NCBI GenBank assembly: GCA_934140355.1
Contig: CAKPBH010000046.1
Location: 1-11,565 of the forward strand
Origin: an uncultured Bacilli bacterium
GTDB lineage: Bacteria; Bacillota_I; Bacilli_A; RF39; UBA660
DNA length: 11,565 bases
Reading direction: 5' to 3'
In this document: positions 1-6,430 of the stretch, piece by piece
Numbering within the stretch: the first letter of the stretch is position 1
Layout of the letters: each line of letters opens with the position of its first letter
Notes under the pieces: model-generated
Databases searched by the model: none
The model's input: the letters and a program-made list of their open reading frames with translations, nothing else
What the model was told of the DNA's origin: nothing
Program-made: the position numbers and the translations under genes

Positions 1-2012
1 ATTTTATTTACAATAGAAATATTATAATATACTGGTACATGGAATGAATTAGTATAATAATCTCTATCTGTTACCCCTTTAATTTTTCCATAAATCGCTC
101 TATCAATATTAACAAAACGACCACTTAATCCTTCAGCAGGAGTTGCTAGGCAAGTAAAGTTTAAATTATATTTTTCAGAATATTCATCACACTTTTTACG
201 CATAAAACCAATAATCTCTAGGCCTAACTTTTGTGCTTCCTCACTTTCCCCGTGATGCTTTCCAATTAAAGCTTTTAAACATTCTGCAAGGCCAATAAAA
301 CCAATACTTAAAGTTCCATGTTTCAAAACTTTTCTCAACCTATCCGTTGGTTTTAATTTCTCAGAATCAATCCAAACCCCTTGCTCTAGTAAAAATGGGA
401 AATTATAAGTCCTTTTATTGCATTGAATTTCAAAACGTTCTAATAGTTGCTCACAAACTAAATCCATTAAATTGCCAAGTTCTTCATAAAAACCATCTAA
501 ATCAGCCTTTTCATTACTAACAATTCCGTGCTTAATTCCAAGTCTTGGTAAATTAATCGAAGTAAATGACAAATTTCCTCTTCCTGGGGTAACGGCTTTA
601 TTTGGATCAACTACATTTCCGATAACTCTCGTTCGACATCCCATATAACATACCTCGGTATTATAGTCTCCCTTATAATATTGCGCATTAAACGGACTAT
701 CCATAAAGGAAAAATTAGGAAATAATCTCTTTGCCGATACTTTACAAGATAATCTAAATAAATCATAATTAGGATCTCCCGGATTATAATTAATACCTTC
801 TTTAATTTTAAAAATAGAAATTGGGAATATTGGTGTCTCGTTTTTTCCTAAACCAGCATCTACAGATAATAAATAATTTTTCATTACCATTCTTCCCTCT
901 GGTGAAGTATCTGTTCCAAAGTTAATGGAAGAAAATGGTACTTGTGCTCCTGCTCTTGAATGCATTGTATTTAAATTATGAACAAAAGCTTCCATTGCTT
1001 GATAAGTAGCCCTATCCGTTTTAGCAAGAGCAGTATCATACGCTTTCTCAAAAATTCTTCTCACTTCTTTACTTTCTTTATAGAAATTATCAAAAGAAGA
1101 AATATCAACGTTAATTGAATTTAACTTATCGATCATCGCAGCAACTTTATCCATGTTAACAAAACTAATAAAATCAGTAAAATCCAATAACTCATACAAA
1201 GCTTGTTTATATTCTTTTTTAAAGGTCTTTAATACTCCTGGAGCCATATAAAAATCAAAAGCCGGAATACTTTGTCCACCATGTTGATCATTTTGATCAG
1301 ATTGAATAGCAATCGCTGCTAGGGCACTATAAGCATTAATAGATTGAGGCTCTCTTAAATGACCATGTCCTGTTGAGAATCCATTTTTAAATAATTTATT
1401 CAAATCAATTTGCATGCAAGTAGTTGTTCCCATCGCTAGAAAGTCCATATCATGAATATGAATATCGCCATTATCGTGTGCATCAGCAAATTTCTTCTTC
1501 ATCAAATAAGCCTTAGAAAATTCTTTAGAAACAGTTGATCCATATTGAAGCATTGTCCCCATAGCACTATTTCCATCAATGTTGGCATTTTCTCTTTTAG
1601 CGTCTTCTTCTAAAGCAGATTTCAATCCTAAGCCCTCTAGAGATTTTAAAAATTTATGCATCTTTTTCTCATCCGAAAATAATTCTCTAGACTTATCTCT
1701 GCGTTCACGATAATCAGAAAAAGCTTCATAAACATCCATATACTTATGTTTTTTTAGCATAGCTTCAATTAAGTCTTGAATATCATCAATCTTAATTTTT
1801 TCTAAATCTTCATATCTCTTGGCAATCTCTTTAATTACACTTTGATATACCTTTTGCACATCTTTGGAAGTATATTTAGATTCTTCTTCTTCCCGAATTG
1901 TACCGTCAAATCCCTTTTTAATTGCAATTGCAACCTTTGTTGTATCGAAAGGAACTTTTTTTCCATTTCTCTTTACCACTTTTAAGTTCTCTAAAACTTC
2001 TTCACTTGTCAT
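1..2012 (-). CDS. nrdD: Anaerobic (class III) ribonucleoside-triphosphate reductase, 3' end cut by window edge
   Basis: Reduces ribonucleoside triphosphates to deoxyribonucleotides without oxygen, using a glycyl radical installed by the activase NrdG. I translated the minus strand from ATG 2012-2010 and it stays open for 670 codons to the left edge. The first ~100 residues look like an ATP-cone (start MTSEEVLENLKVVKRNGKKV). Catalytic-domain landmarks follow: a Thr-rich stretch ending in Cys199 (TTTCMQIDL), the MGCR motif with Met457 and Cys459, which matches the thiyl-radical cysteine context of T4/E. coli NrdD, then GNLSFTSINLPRLGI. The C-terminal zinc cysteines and the glycyl-radical RVxGY motif should lie left of position 1. 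The start is supported by AGGAG about 8 nt upstream and a consensus promoter at 2046-2074. nrdG is not in the window. The family call is very secure; the numbered catalytic roles are by analogy. Confidence 0.96.
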   Translation of the reverse strand, partial: MTSEEVLENLKVVKRNGKKVPFDTTKVAIAIKKGFDGTIREEEESKYTSKDVQKVYQSVIKEIAKRYEDLEKIKIDDIQDLIEAMLKKHKYMDVYEAFSDYRERRDKSRELFSDEKKMHKFLKSLEGLGLKSALEEDAKRENANIDGNSAMGTMLQYGSTVSKEFSKAYLMKKKFADAHDNGDIHIHDMDFLAMGTTTCMQIDLNKLFKNGFSTGHGHLREPQSINAYSALAAIAIQSDQNDQHGGQSIPAFDFYMAPGVLKTFKKEYKQALYELLDFTDFISFVNMDKVAAMIDKLNSINVDISSFDNFYKESKEVRRIFEKAYDTALAKTDRATYQAMEAFVHNLNTMHSRAGAQVPFSSINFGTDTSPEGRMVMKNYLLSVDAGLGKNETPIFPISIFKIKEGINYNPGDPNYDLFRLSCKVSAKRLFPNFSFMDSPFNAQYYKGDYNTEVCYMGCRTRVIGNVVDPNKAVTPGRGNLSFTSINLPRLGIKHGIVSNEKADLDGFYEELGNLMDLVCEQLLERFEIQCNKRTYNFPFLLEQGVWIDSEKLKPTDRLRKVLKHGTLSIGFIGLAECLKALIGKHHGESEEAQKLGLEIIGFMRKKCDEYSEKYNLNFTCLATPAEGLSGRFVNIDRAIYGKIKGVTDRDYYTNSFHVPVYYNISIVNK

Positions 2013-2045
2013 TTCCTTCACTCCTATCTTCGTATCACACTTACA

Positions 2046-2074
2046 ATTATACAAACTGCTCTCTATCTTGTCAA
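2046..2074 (-). promoter_or_regulatory. Sigma-A promoter of nrdD (TTGACA-N17-TATAAT)
   Basis: On the minus strand both hexamers are perfect: -35 TTGACA at 2074-2069, a 17-nt spacer, and -10 TATAAT at 2051-2046. Transcription should begin near 2039, giving a leader of about 27 nt with AGGAG before the ATG at 2012. A 17-bp sequence that recurs inverted 243 bp away sits directly upstream of the -35. I see no clear NrdR-box pair. Confidence 0.9.
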
Positions 2075-2350
2075 TAAAAAAATACGAACATTTTTAAAAA
2101 AATTAAAATTTCAAAAAAAGAGAGATTGTTTTAAAGGGAAAATACTTAAAATGTCTTTTTTGTTTTTTTATAATTGTTGCCTATTTTAAATAAAATCCTT
2201 TATTTAAAAGGGTTTATTCGTGTTTTGTAACAAAATATTTTCCTAAAAAAACTTTATTTTTAAATACTTTCTATTTTTTTAGTTTACTGGTTTTGCTATT
2301 TTTTATACTTTTTTTAAAGCAAAATTTGGTTAGTGTTCGTATTTTTTTAT
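2074..2350. repeat. 17-bp perfect inverted repeat upstream of nrdD, 243 bp apart
   Basis: The arm at 2074-2090 reads ATAAAAAAATACGAACA and the arm at 2334-2350 is its exact reverse complement, TGTTCGTATTTTTTTAT. Read outward, the left arm abuts the -35 of nrdD; the right arm points toward the plus-strand small ORF at 2513. It could be a pair of regulator sites allowing a loop, or the terminal inverted repeats of a 277-bp MITE-like insert. No target-site duplication is visible at the outer ends, which weakens the second reading. Confidence 0.7.
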
Positions 2351-2449
2351 ACTCATCTTAGTTAATTATTTTAAAAAAGTAAGACAATATCTACTATTTT
2401 TTTGTTACTCAAAAATATTTAGCTGTTTGTATAAAAAAAATACCAAATA
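2091..2449. other. AT-rich intergenic region without a supported gene
   Basis: No open frame with a ribosome binding site was found here on either strand. Visible elements are an imperfect hairpin at 2193-2215 (9-bp stem with one G-T pair, 5-nt loop, no U-run after it), a short palindrome TTTTGTAACAAAA at 2223-2235, the right arm of the inverted repeat at 2334-2350, and a GTAT/ATAC palindrome around an A-tract at 2429-2443. None can be given a function from sequence alone. Confidence 0.5.
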
Positions 2450-2476
2450 ACACCAACAAAAAAAATACATAGATTA
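2450..2476 (+). promoter_or_regulatory. Sigma-K-like promoter for the Asn-rich small ORF
   Basis: AC at 2450-2451, a 16-nt spacer, then CATAGATTA at 2468-2476 fits the Bacillus subtilis sigma-K pattern AC-N16/17-CATANNNTA. Initiation would be near 2483, leaving a ~30-nt leader before the ATG at 2513. No good sigma-A promoter was found for this ORF: TTGTTA and TATAAA at 2402-2435 are 22 nt apart. The motif has few fixed bases, so a chance match is possible. Confidence 0.4.
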
Positions 2477-2512
2477 ATGATCTGAGTTCATAATAATAGT
2501 GGGTGATGAAAA

Positions 2513-2647
2513 ATGGGAAAAAACAAAAACATGAAAAACTCAAATAACAAGAATAATGCCAAGAAAAATATGAGTGGCGCTAACTCTTGTAATGAGTCTT
2601 CTTCAAACATGAATGCGAATAATTCATGTAAAAATAGCCTAAACTAA
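2513..2647 (+). CDS. 44-aa Asn/Lys/Ser-rich small protein, unknown; possible spore protein
   Basis: The frame runs from ATG 2513 to TAA 2647 and encodes 44 residues: 16 Asn, 8 Ser, 7 Lys, 4 Met and 2 Cys (C26, C39), with no aromatic residue and one Leu. It starts MGKNKNMKNSNNKNNAKKNM. GGTGAT at 2502-2507, complementary to the 16S rRNA 3' end, lies 5 nt before the ATG. An intrinsic terminator begins inside the last codons and its loop contains the stop, so ORF and terminator form a compact single-gene unit. It is the only plus-strand gene here, tail to tail with dacB-spmA-spmB. The composition suggests a disordered, nucleic-acid-binding or coat-like peptide, and the sigma-K-like promoter agrees with late sporulation. 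I do not recognise a family. The main doubt is that AT-rich DNA readily yields Asn/Lys-rich frames. Confidence 0.6.
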   Translation: MGKNKNMKNSNNKNNAKKNMSGANSCNESSSNMNANNSCKNSLN

Positions 2648-2658
2648 AGGCTATTTTT
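2630..2658. terminator. Bidirectional intrinsic terminator between the small ORF and spmB
   Basis: AAAAATAGCCT (2630-2640) pairs perfectly with AGGCTATTTTT (2648-2658) across a 7-nt loop. The stem is followed by T's to 2660 on the plus strand and by the complementary T-run on the minus strand. It ends the small ORF, whose stop codon is in the loop, and probably the converging dacB-spmA-spmB transcript. Confidence 0.9.
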
Positions 2659-2746
2659 TTGTGCATATGATTCTTAAAAAAATTCCTATCCTCTAATGAA
2701 TTTCAACCGAAGTATTTTTTGTCTAAAATAAAAAGCAGGAAAACGC

Positions 2747-3256
2747 TTAATAAAACCAATAAGAAACAATAAGCAAAGAAAGAAGAATTGCCATCAAATC
2801 TGCAAGTAGTCCTACAATAAGAGAATATTTAATCTTACGAATCCCCACACTAGAAAAATAAAGCCCAATAATATAAATCGTCGTATCCGTACTTCCTTGC
2901 ATCAATGAAGCCACTCTCCCCAAATAAGAATCTACTCCATAATTTTTGAAAACATCACTCATTAAAATTAAAGAAGAACTACCCGAAATAGGACGCATAA
3001 TAGCTAAAGGAAGTAACTCCTTAGGAAAAGAGAAAAAAGCAAATGGTACCTTTAAAAAAGCCATTCCATAATCTAAAATATGACTTTTTAATAAAACTTG
3101 TACGGCTAAACTAAGAGCAAAAATCGTGGGAAAAATCTTCAAAGCCATCTCTAACCCTTCTTTTACCCCTGCAATAAAACTATCATAAATATCAATTTTT
3201 TTAAAAAAGCCATAAAAAACAATCAAAAGAACAATTAAAGGAATAATAAAATTCAC
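2747..3256 (-). CDS. spmB: Spore maturation protein B
   Basis: A 169-aa integral membrane protein, slightly shorter than B. subtilis SpmB (about 178 aa). In Bacillus, SpmA and SpmB are needed for full dehydration of the spore core; their biochemical activity is unsettled, and they belong to the nucleoside-recognition/gate membrane family. Visible here are an N-terminal hydrophobic helix (residues 3-18), further hydrophobic segments near 42-56 and 143-167, and the conserved core MRPISGSSSLILMSDVF (residues 87-103) followed by GSTDTTIYIIGLYF (121-134), a hallmark of the family. The start is GTG at 3256-3254 with AAGGAGG 7 nt upstream. It lies 132 nt after spmA with no terminator between, so the two are likely cotranscribed. 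The transcript ends at the shared terminator 2630-2658. Confidence 0.94.
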   Translation of the reverse strand: MNFIIPLIVLLIVFYGFFKKIDIYDSFIAGVKEGLEMALKIFPTIFALSLAVQVLLKSHILDYGMAFLKVPFAFFSFPKELLPLAIMRPISGSSSLILMSDVFKNYGVDSYLGRVASLMQGSTDTTIYIIGLYFSSVGIRKIKYSLIVGLLADLMAILLSLLIVSYWFY

Positions 3257-3388
3257 CCCATAGCCTCCTTTTTTCCATTTAACTTCACGCTTTTTAAAAG
3301 AAGAAACAACACATTCTTAACCTTTTTAAACCTTTGTTACAAGGACAAGAAATCATATTCTCAAACTCTTTTTAAACATCCCTCATTT

Positions 3389-3967
3389 TTATTTCCAAAG
3401 ATGAGCAAAAATCCGATCAAGAATAAGACCAAAAGCACAAGATAAAAATGTTGCTATCATACAAGGAACTACAATTTCTGTAGGAGAAGTTGAACCATAA
3501 TATGTCCGCATACTAATAACTGTTGTTGGAATTAAAGTAACGGATGCTGTATTGATTACCAAAAGTGTAATCATACTTCTAGTTGCTGTCTCCTTCGTTA
3601 AATTATGCCGATTTAATTCCTCCATAGCCTTTAATCCAAACGGAGTTGCTGCATTCCCCAGTCCTAAAATATTCATCATAATATTAGAAGCAATATAACT
3701 AAGACTAATATCATCTTTGTCAAGTTCAGGAAATATTGGTCCAATCAAACGAGATAATCCCCTTGCCATCTTCTGAAGTAATCCACTATCTTCGGCAATC
3801 TTCATCACACCAAGCCATAGACAAAGCAAAGGAAGCAAATGAAGTACCATCTCTAAAGCAACTTGCCCTGTTTCAAGTAAACAAGTATTAATTGCACCAA
3901 TATTTGCTGTAAAAAGAGAAAAAAGAATACCAATAATTAAAAATAGACCAAAAATATATTGAATCAT
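3389..3967 (-). CDS. spmA: Spore maturation protein A
   Basis: A 192-aa polytopic membrane protein, close to B. subtilis SpmA (about 196 aa), acting with SpmB in spore core dehydration. Hydrophobic helices are visible near residues 1-20, 36-54, 131-150 and 165-182. The signature NILGLGNAATPFGLKAMEEL (residues 99-118) is diagnostic. Its ATG (3967-3965) follows directly on the dacB stop codon (TAA then ATG, no spacer), with AGGGAG at 3978-3983 inside the dacB end as ribosome binding site, which points to translational coupling. The dacB-spmA-spmB order is that of the B. subtilis sigma-E operon. Confidence 0.95.
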   Translation of the reverse strand: MIQYIFGLFLIIGILFSLFTANIGAINTCLLETGQVALEMVLHLLPLLCLWLGVMKIAEDSGLLQKMARGLSRLIGPIFPELDKDDISLSYIASNIMMNILGLGNAATPFGLKAMEELNRHNLTKETATRSMITLLVINTASVTLIPTTVISMRTYYGSTSPTEIVVPCMIATFLSCAFGLILDRIFAHLWK

Positions 3968-5029
3968 TTAAAAACTTCTCCCTAAAGAAATCTTTGTCTT
4001 CTTTTTTTGAAAATAAATATCTTCTTGATACAAAAGTTTTTTATCCAAGTAAATCGCATAATAACCAACTTTCTCATGATTATGTACCTTCTTCTTTTTC
4101 TCTAAAATAACCTTCCCTACCAAATTGCCCTTAGTTTCATTTTTTAAAGGCAAATAAACATCATTCTTAATATATAATTTTCCACTAGAGCGATAAAACT
4201 TCTCCCCTACTACCTGAAAAGTTTTTTTCTTTAAAACGGGATAAGCCGTATAATGATTAAAGGCGTATTGATATAAACTTTTATGCGTATTCCAATCATC
4301 ACTATCCTTTATTGTAACAACAACTAAATTCAAATGTGCAGAAGATGCTGTACTAACTAAAGTTCTCTTTGCCTTTTCAGTATATCCTGTCTTACCTCCT
4401 GTAATATAACTTTCTTTTAATAACTTATTTTTATTATGCCACACATATGTCTTCTTATTCGTTCGAACCACATGTTTAGAAGTAGCAACAATTTTTCTAT
4501 ACCAAGAATAGCGCATAGCATATCGTGTTAAAAGAGCCATATCATAAGCCGTAGAGTAATTTCCCTCATCACTATTATCTAGCCCACTTGGATTAGAAAA
4601 ACGCGTTTGAGACATGCCAATTTCCTTCGCCTTATCATTCATCATTGCAACAAATTCTTCAACACTTCCTCCCACATATTTTGCCACCATTAAAGCGGCA
4701 TCATTCCCCGAGCGAAGCATCAGACCATAAAGTAAATCTCGCAAAAGAATTTTCTCACCAACCTCAATATAAATCCCCGAGCCATAAGCTTGTTTAATCA
4801 CATCATCCACAATAACCTCTTCATCCAATTTCTCTGACTCTACTGCTAAAAGACAAGTCATAATCTTGGTAATAGAAGCAATTAACATAGGCTTACGATA
4901 ATTCTTCCCCTGTAATACCTTACCTGTTGTCATATCCATTAAAACATACTCATAAGCACTATCCGTACTAGCATAACAGTTTCCTATAAATAAAAAAAAT
5001 AAGAAAAACACCAATATTACCTTTTTCAA
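3968..5029 (-). CDS. dacB: Sporulation D-alanyl-D-alanine carboxypeptidase (DacB/PBP5*-type)
   Basis: A serine DD-carboxypeptidase (peptidase family S11) that removes the terminal D-Ala from peptidoglycan stem peptides. B. subtilis DacB limits cross-linking in the spore cortex. Residues 1-20 form a signal peptide (KK, hydrophobic core, likely cleavage after CYA). All three active-site motifs are present: S52-I-T-K55 with the acylating serine, S107-G-N109, and K213-T-G215 within TGGKTGYTEKAKRTLVS. Residues from about 240 to 353 form the C-terminal beta domain. At 353 aa it is slightly shorter than B. subtilis DacB (about 382). The start is TTG at 5029-5027, chosen because AGGTGAGG lies 5 nt upstream and the signal peptide begins there. 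First gene of dacB-spmA-spmB. Family S11 is certain; DacB rather than a vegetative DacA/DacF paralogue rests on the neighbours. Confidence 0.92.
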   Translation of the reverse strand: MKKVILVFFLFFLFIGNCYASTDSAYEYVLMDMTTGKVLQGKNYRKPMLIASITKIMTCLLAVESEKLDEEVIVDDVIKQAYGSGIYIEVGEKILLRDLLYGLMLRSGNDAALMVAKYVGGSVEEFVAMMNDKAKEIGMSQTRFSNPSGLDNSDEGNYSTAYDMALLTRYAMRYSWYRKIVATSKHVVRTNKKTYVWHNKNKLLKESYITGGKTGYTEKAKRTLVSTASSAHLNLVVVTIKDSDDWNTHKSLYQYAFNHYTAYPVLKKKTFQVVGEKFYRSSGKLYIKNDVYLPLKNETKGNLVGKVILEKKKKVHNHEKVGYYAIYLDKKLLYQEDIYFQKKKTKISLGRSF

Positions 5030-5047
5030 TTGTTCCTCACCTATAAA

Positions 5048-5055
5048 ATAGTATG
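5048..5055 (-). promoter_or_regulatory. Sigma-E-like -10 element upstream of dacB
   Basis: On the minus strand CATACTAT matches 7 of 8 positions of the sigma-E -10 consensus CATACAAT, and also contains the sigma-G form CATACTA. The -35 side at 13-15 nt is poor (GGACTAAA region). Initiation would fall near 5041, leaving a very short leader that clips part of the ribosome binding site. Plausible because dacB is sigma-E dependent in B. subtilis, but weak. Confidence 0.3.
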
Positions 5056-5130
5056 AAAAGTTAAACGTTTTTAGTCCAGAAAAATACTGAATAAAAACAA
5101 GCTTTAAAAAGAAAAATATTCTTAATTTGA

Positions 5131-5162
5131 AAAAATCACCTCAAATTTTTGAAGTGATTTTT
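5131..5162. terminator. Intrinsic terminator after the LRR gene (symmetrical)
   Basis: AAAAATCAC (5131-5139) pairs with GTGATTTTT (5154-5162), with one internal C/A mismatch and an inner TCA/TGA extension. T-runs follow on both strands. It separates the upstream LRR gene from the dacB operon; the 138 bp between it and the LRR stop codon hold nothing I can assign. Confidence 0.8.
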
Positions 5163-5299
5163 ATTCTATTTTATTTTTTTTCGTTCTCTAAGGGGTACTA
5201 AAACTATGTTATTTTTTTAGAGGATTAAATTTGGATTAAACCAATTCATTATCAGTTTTTTACTAAATCCACTTCATTTTGGGGTTGTAAAAAATATTG

Positions 5300-6295
5300 C
5301 TAATTCTCTAATTTCTTTTGTTTTACTAAAGGTTTTGTTATTTGATCTTGTGGTTTTAAATTTGGTATAAAGATTACGCCATTAATTATTTCTCGATCAT
5401 TTAACAAAGACAAATCAACTTTTGAAGCGAAAAAACCGCAGCCACCAATTTTTTTTAAATTGCTTAAGTCTTCTAAATCCTTTAAATTTCTAAAATCAGC
5501 ATTTCCTTCGATTTGTTTTAAATTTTTTAAAGAAGAAGCATTCAGTAATTTTCTGAATCTAGCATTTTCTCCGATATACTCTAAAGCGCTTAATCCAGAT
5601 GAATTCTTTAATGAATTAAAATTAGCATTTCCTCCAATTTGTTTTAATTTTTTCAAAAAAGAGGCATCCGTTAATTTTTCAAATTTAGCTTCACCGCCAA
5701 CATATTCTAAGCTATCTAGTCCAAATGAGTTTTCTAATGAACGAAAATCAGCATCCCCATCAATTTGTTTTAGTCGTCCTAGAGAAGAAGCGTCCTGCAA
5801 ATTTGGAAAATAAGCATTTCCTCCAATATACTCTAAAGCACTTAGTCCATAGCTTGTAGTTAGGCTATAAAAGATGGCATTTTTTCCAATGAATTGTAGG
5901 GAATCTAAGTGCAAATCAGAAGTTAAGCAGATAAATCTGGCATTTCCAAAAATCATTTTTAAATTAGAAAAATTTGGCAATGAAGTAGAAGAAAATTCCA
6001 TATCCAAATCTCCTAAAAAAGCCAATATTTTTCTATTTTCTTCAAAATCACTTAATTTCGTAGCAATATTTTCCTCTGATAATTCAAGAATGATAGCGTA
6101 ATCTTTTTTAATATCGCGATTTAAAATTATTTTTTTGGCTAAAGCAACTTCTTTATCGTTTTTTCCTTGAAATCCATATAAAAATATAAGTTCTTCACGA
6201 GTAAATTTCTCACCTTTTTGTTGTTTTTTGAAAAAGCAATCTAGGATTTTTTCTTCTTGATTTTGCTTACTTTTATTCGTGTTAATGTTTTTCAA
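5300..6295 (-). CDS. Leucine-rich-repeat protein with 42-residue double repeats, unknown function
   Basis: I chose TTG at 6295-6293 (331 aa) because GGAGG at 6302-6306 lies 6 nt upstream; an in-frame TTG at 6325 would add 10 residues but has no such site. With the 6295 start, residues 1-100 are charged and helical without signal peptide or membrane segment. They include a FTREELIFLYGF stretch and an acidic ILELSEENIATKLSDFEENR segment. Residues ~108-275 are tandem ~21-residue LRRs of pattern LxxLxxIGGxAxFxxL, alternating two types (LEYIGG and LKQIxG), so the true period is 42 residues. A capping LSNLKKIGG repeat and a short basic tail follow. Likely a cytosolic solenoid protein that binds another protein; the partner is unknown. 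It is monocistronic between terminators 6360-6415 and 5131-5162. From memory, similar N-terminal modules occur on hypothetical LRR proteins of other uncultured bacteria; unverified. Confidence 0.85.
   Translation of the reverse strand: MKNINTNKSKQNQEEKILDCFFKKQQKGEKFTREELIFLYGFQGKNDKEVALAKKIILNRDIKKDYAIILELSEENIATKLSDFEENRKILAFLGDLDMEFSSTSLPNFSNLKMIFGNARFICLTSDLHLDSLQFIGKNAIFYSLTTSYGLSALEYIGGNAYFPNLQDASSLGRLKQIDGDADFRSLENSFGLDSLEYVGGEAKFEKLTDASFLKKLKQIGGNANFNSLKNSSGLSALEYIGENARFRKLLNASSLKNLKQIEGNADFRNLKDLEDLSNLKKIGGCGFFASKVDLSLLNDREIINGVIFIPNLKPQDQITKPLVKQKKLEN
5471..5974 (-). repeat. Four tandem 126-bp (42-residue) coding repeats in the LRR gene
   Basis: Minus-strand units lie at 5974-5849 (diverged), 5848-5723, 5722-5597 and 5596-5471, each exactly 126 bp with no indel. 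Each carries one LEYIGG-type LRR (residues like GLSALEYIGGNAYF) and one LKQI-type LRR (like LKKLKQIGGNANF). The last three units are the most alike, consistent with tandem duplication of a two-repeat unit. Confidence 0.85.
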
Positions 6296-6359
6296 TATAA
6301 ACCTCCAATCTTTAATAATATTCAACTTTATTCCTTTTAAGAATATCTATAGATTTAGA

Positions 6360-6415
6360 AAAAAAGAAAATACTAATCATTTAATACTTGGATAATTTTT
6401 TGTATTTTCTTTTTT
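6360..6415. terminator. Probable terminator after pheT
   Basis: AAAAAAGAAAATAC (6360-6373) is the exact reverse complement of GTATTTTCTTTTTT (6402-6415). The 14-bp stem is A/T-rich with a 28-nt loop, so the hairpin is less compact than a classic terminator. On the minus strand it lies just past the pheT stop and runs into T's. A short palindrome ATCTATAGAT follows at 6345-6354. No convincing promoter for the LRR gene was found between here and its start. Confidence 0.5.
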
Positions 6416-6430
6416 GATTCATATTTATTT

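Noticed and set aside
2074..2090. CGAACA as half of a LexA (SOS) box
   Set aside because: The Bacillus LexA box needs CGAAC-N4-GTTCG; the second half is missing at the correct distance in both copies.
1864..2097. 77-aa plus-strand frame
   Set aside because: It lies opposite the N-terminal end and promoter of nrdD, has no ribosome binding site, and is antisense shadow of a well-supported gene.
2046..2110. NrdR boxes upstream of nrdD
   Set aside because: No pair of sequences close to the ACACWATATNTTGTGT-like consensus could be found around the promoter; the repeat present there (TGTTCGTA...) is different.
5460..5813. 117-aa plus-strand frame with repeated residues
   Set aside because: Antisense to the LRR gene; its apparent repeats are only the mirror of the 126-bp coding repeats on the minus strand.
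5471..5974. Regularly spaced repeats as a possible CRISPR array
   Set aside because: The period is 126 bp, there are no unique spacers, and the repeats keep an open LRR reading frame.
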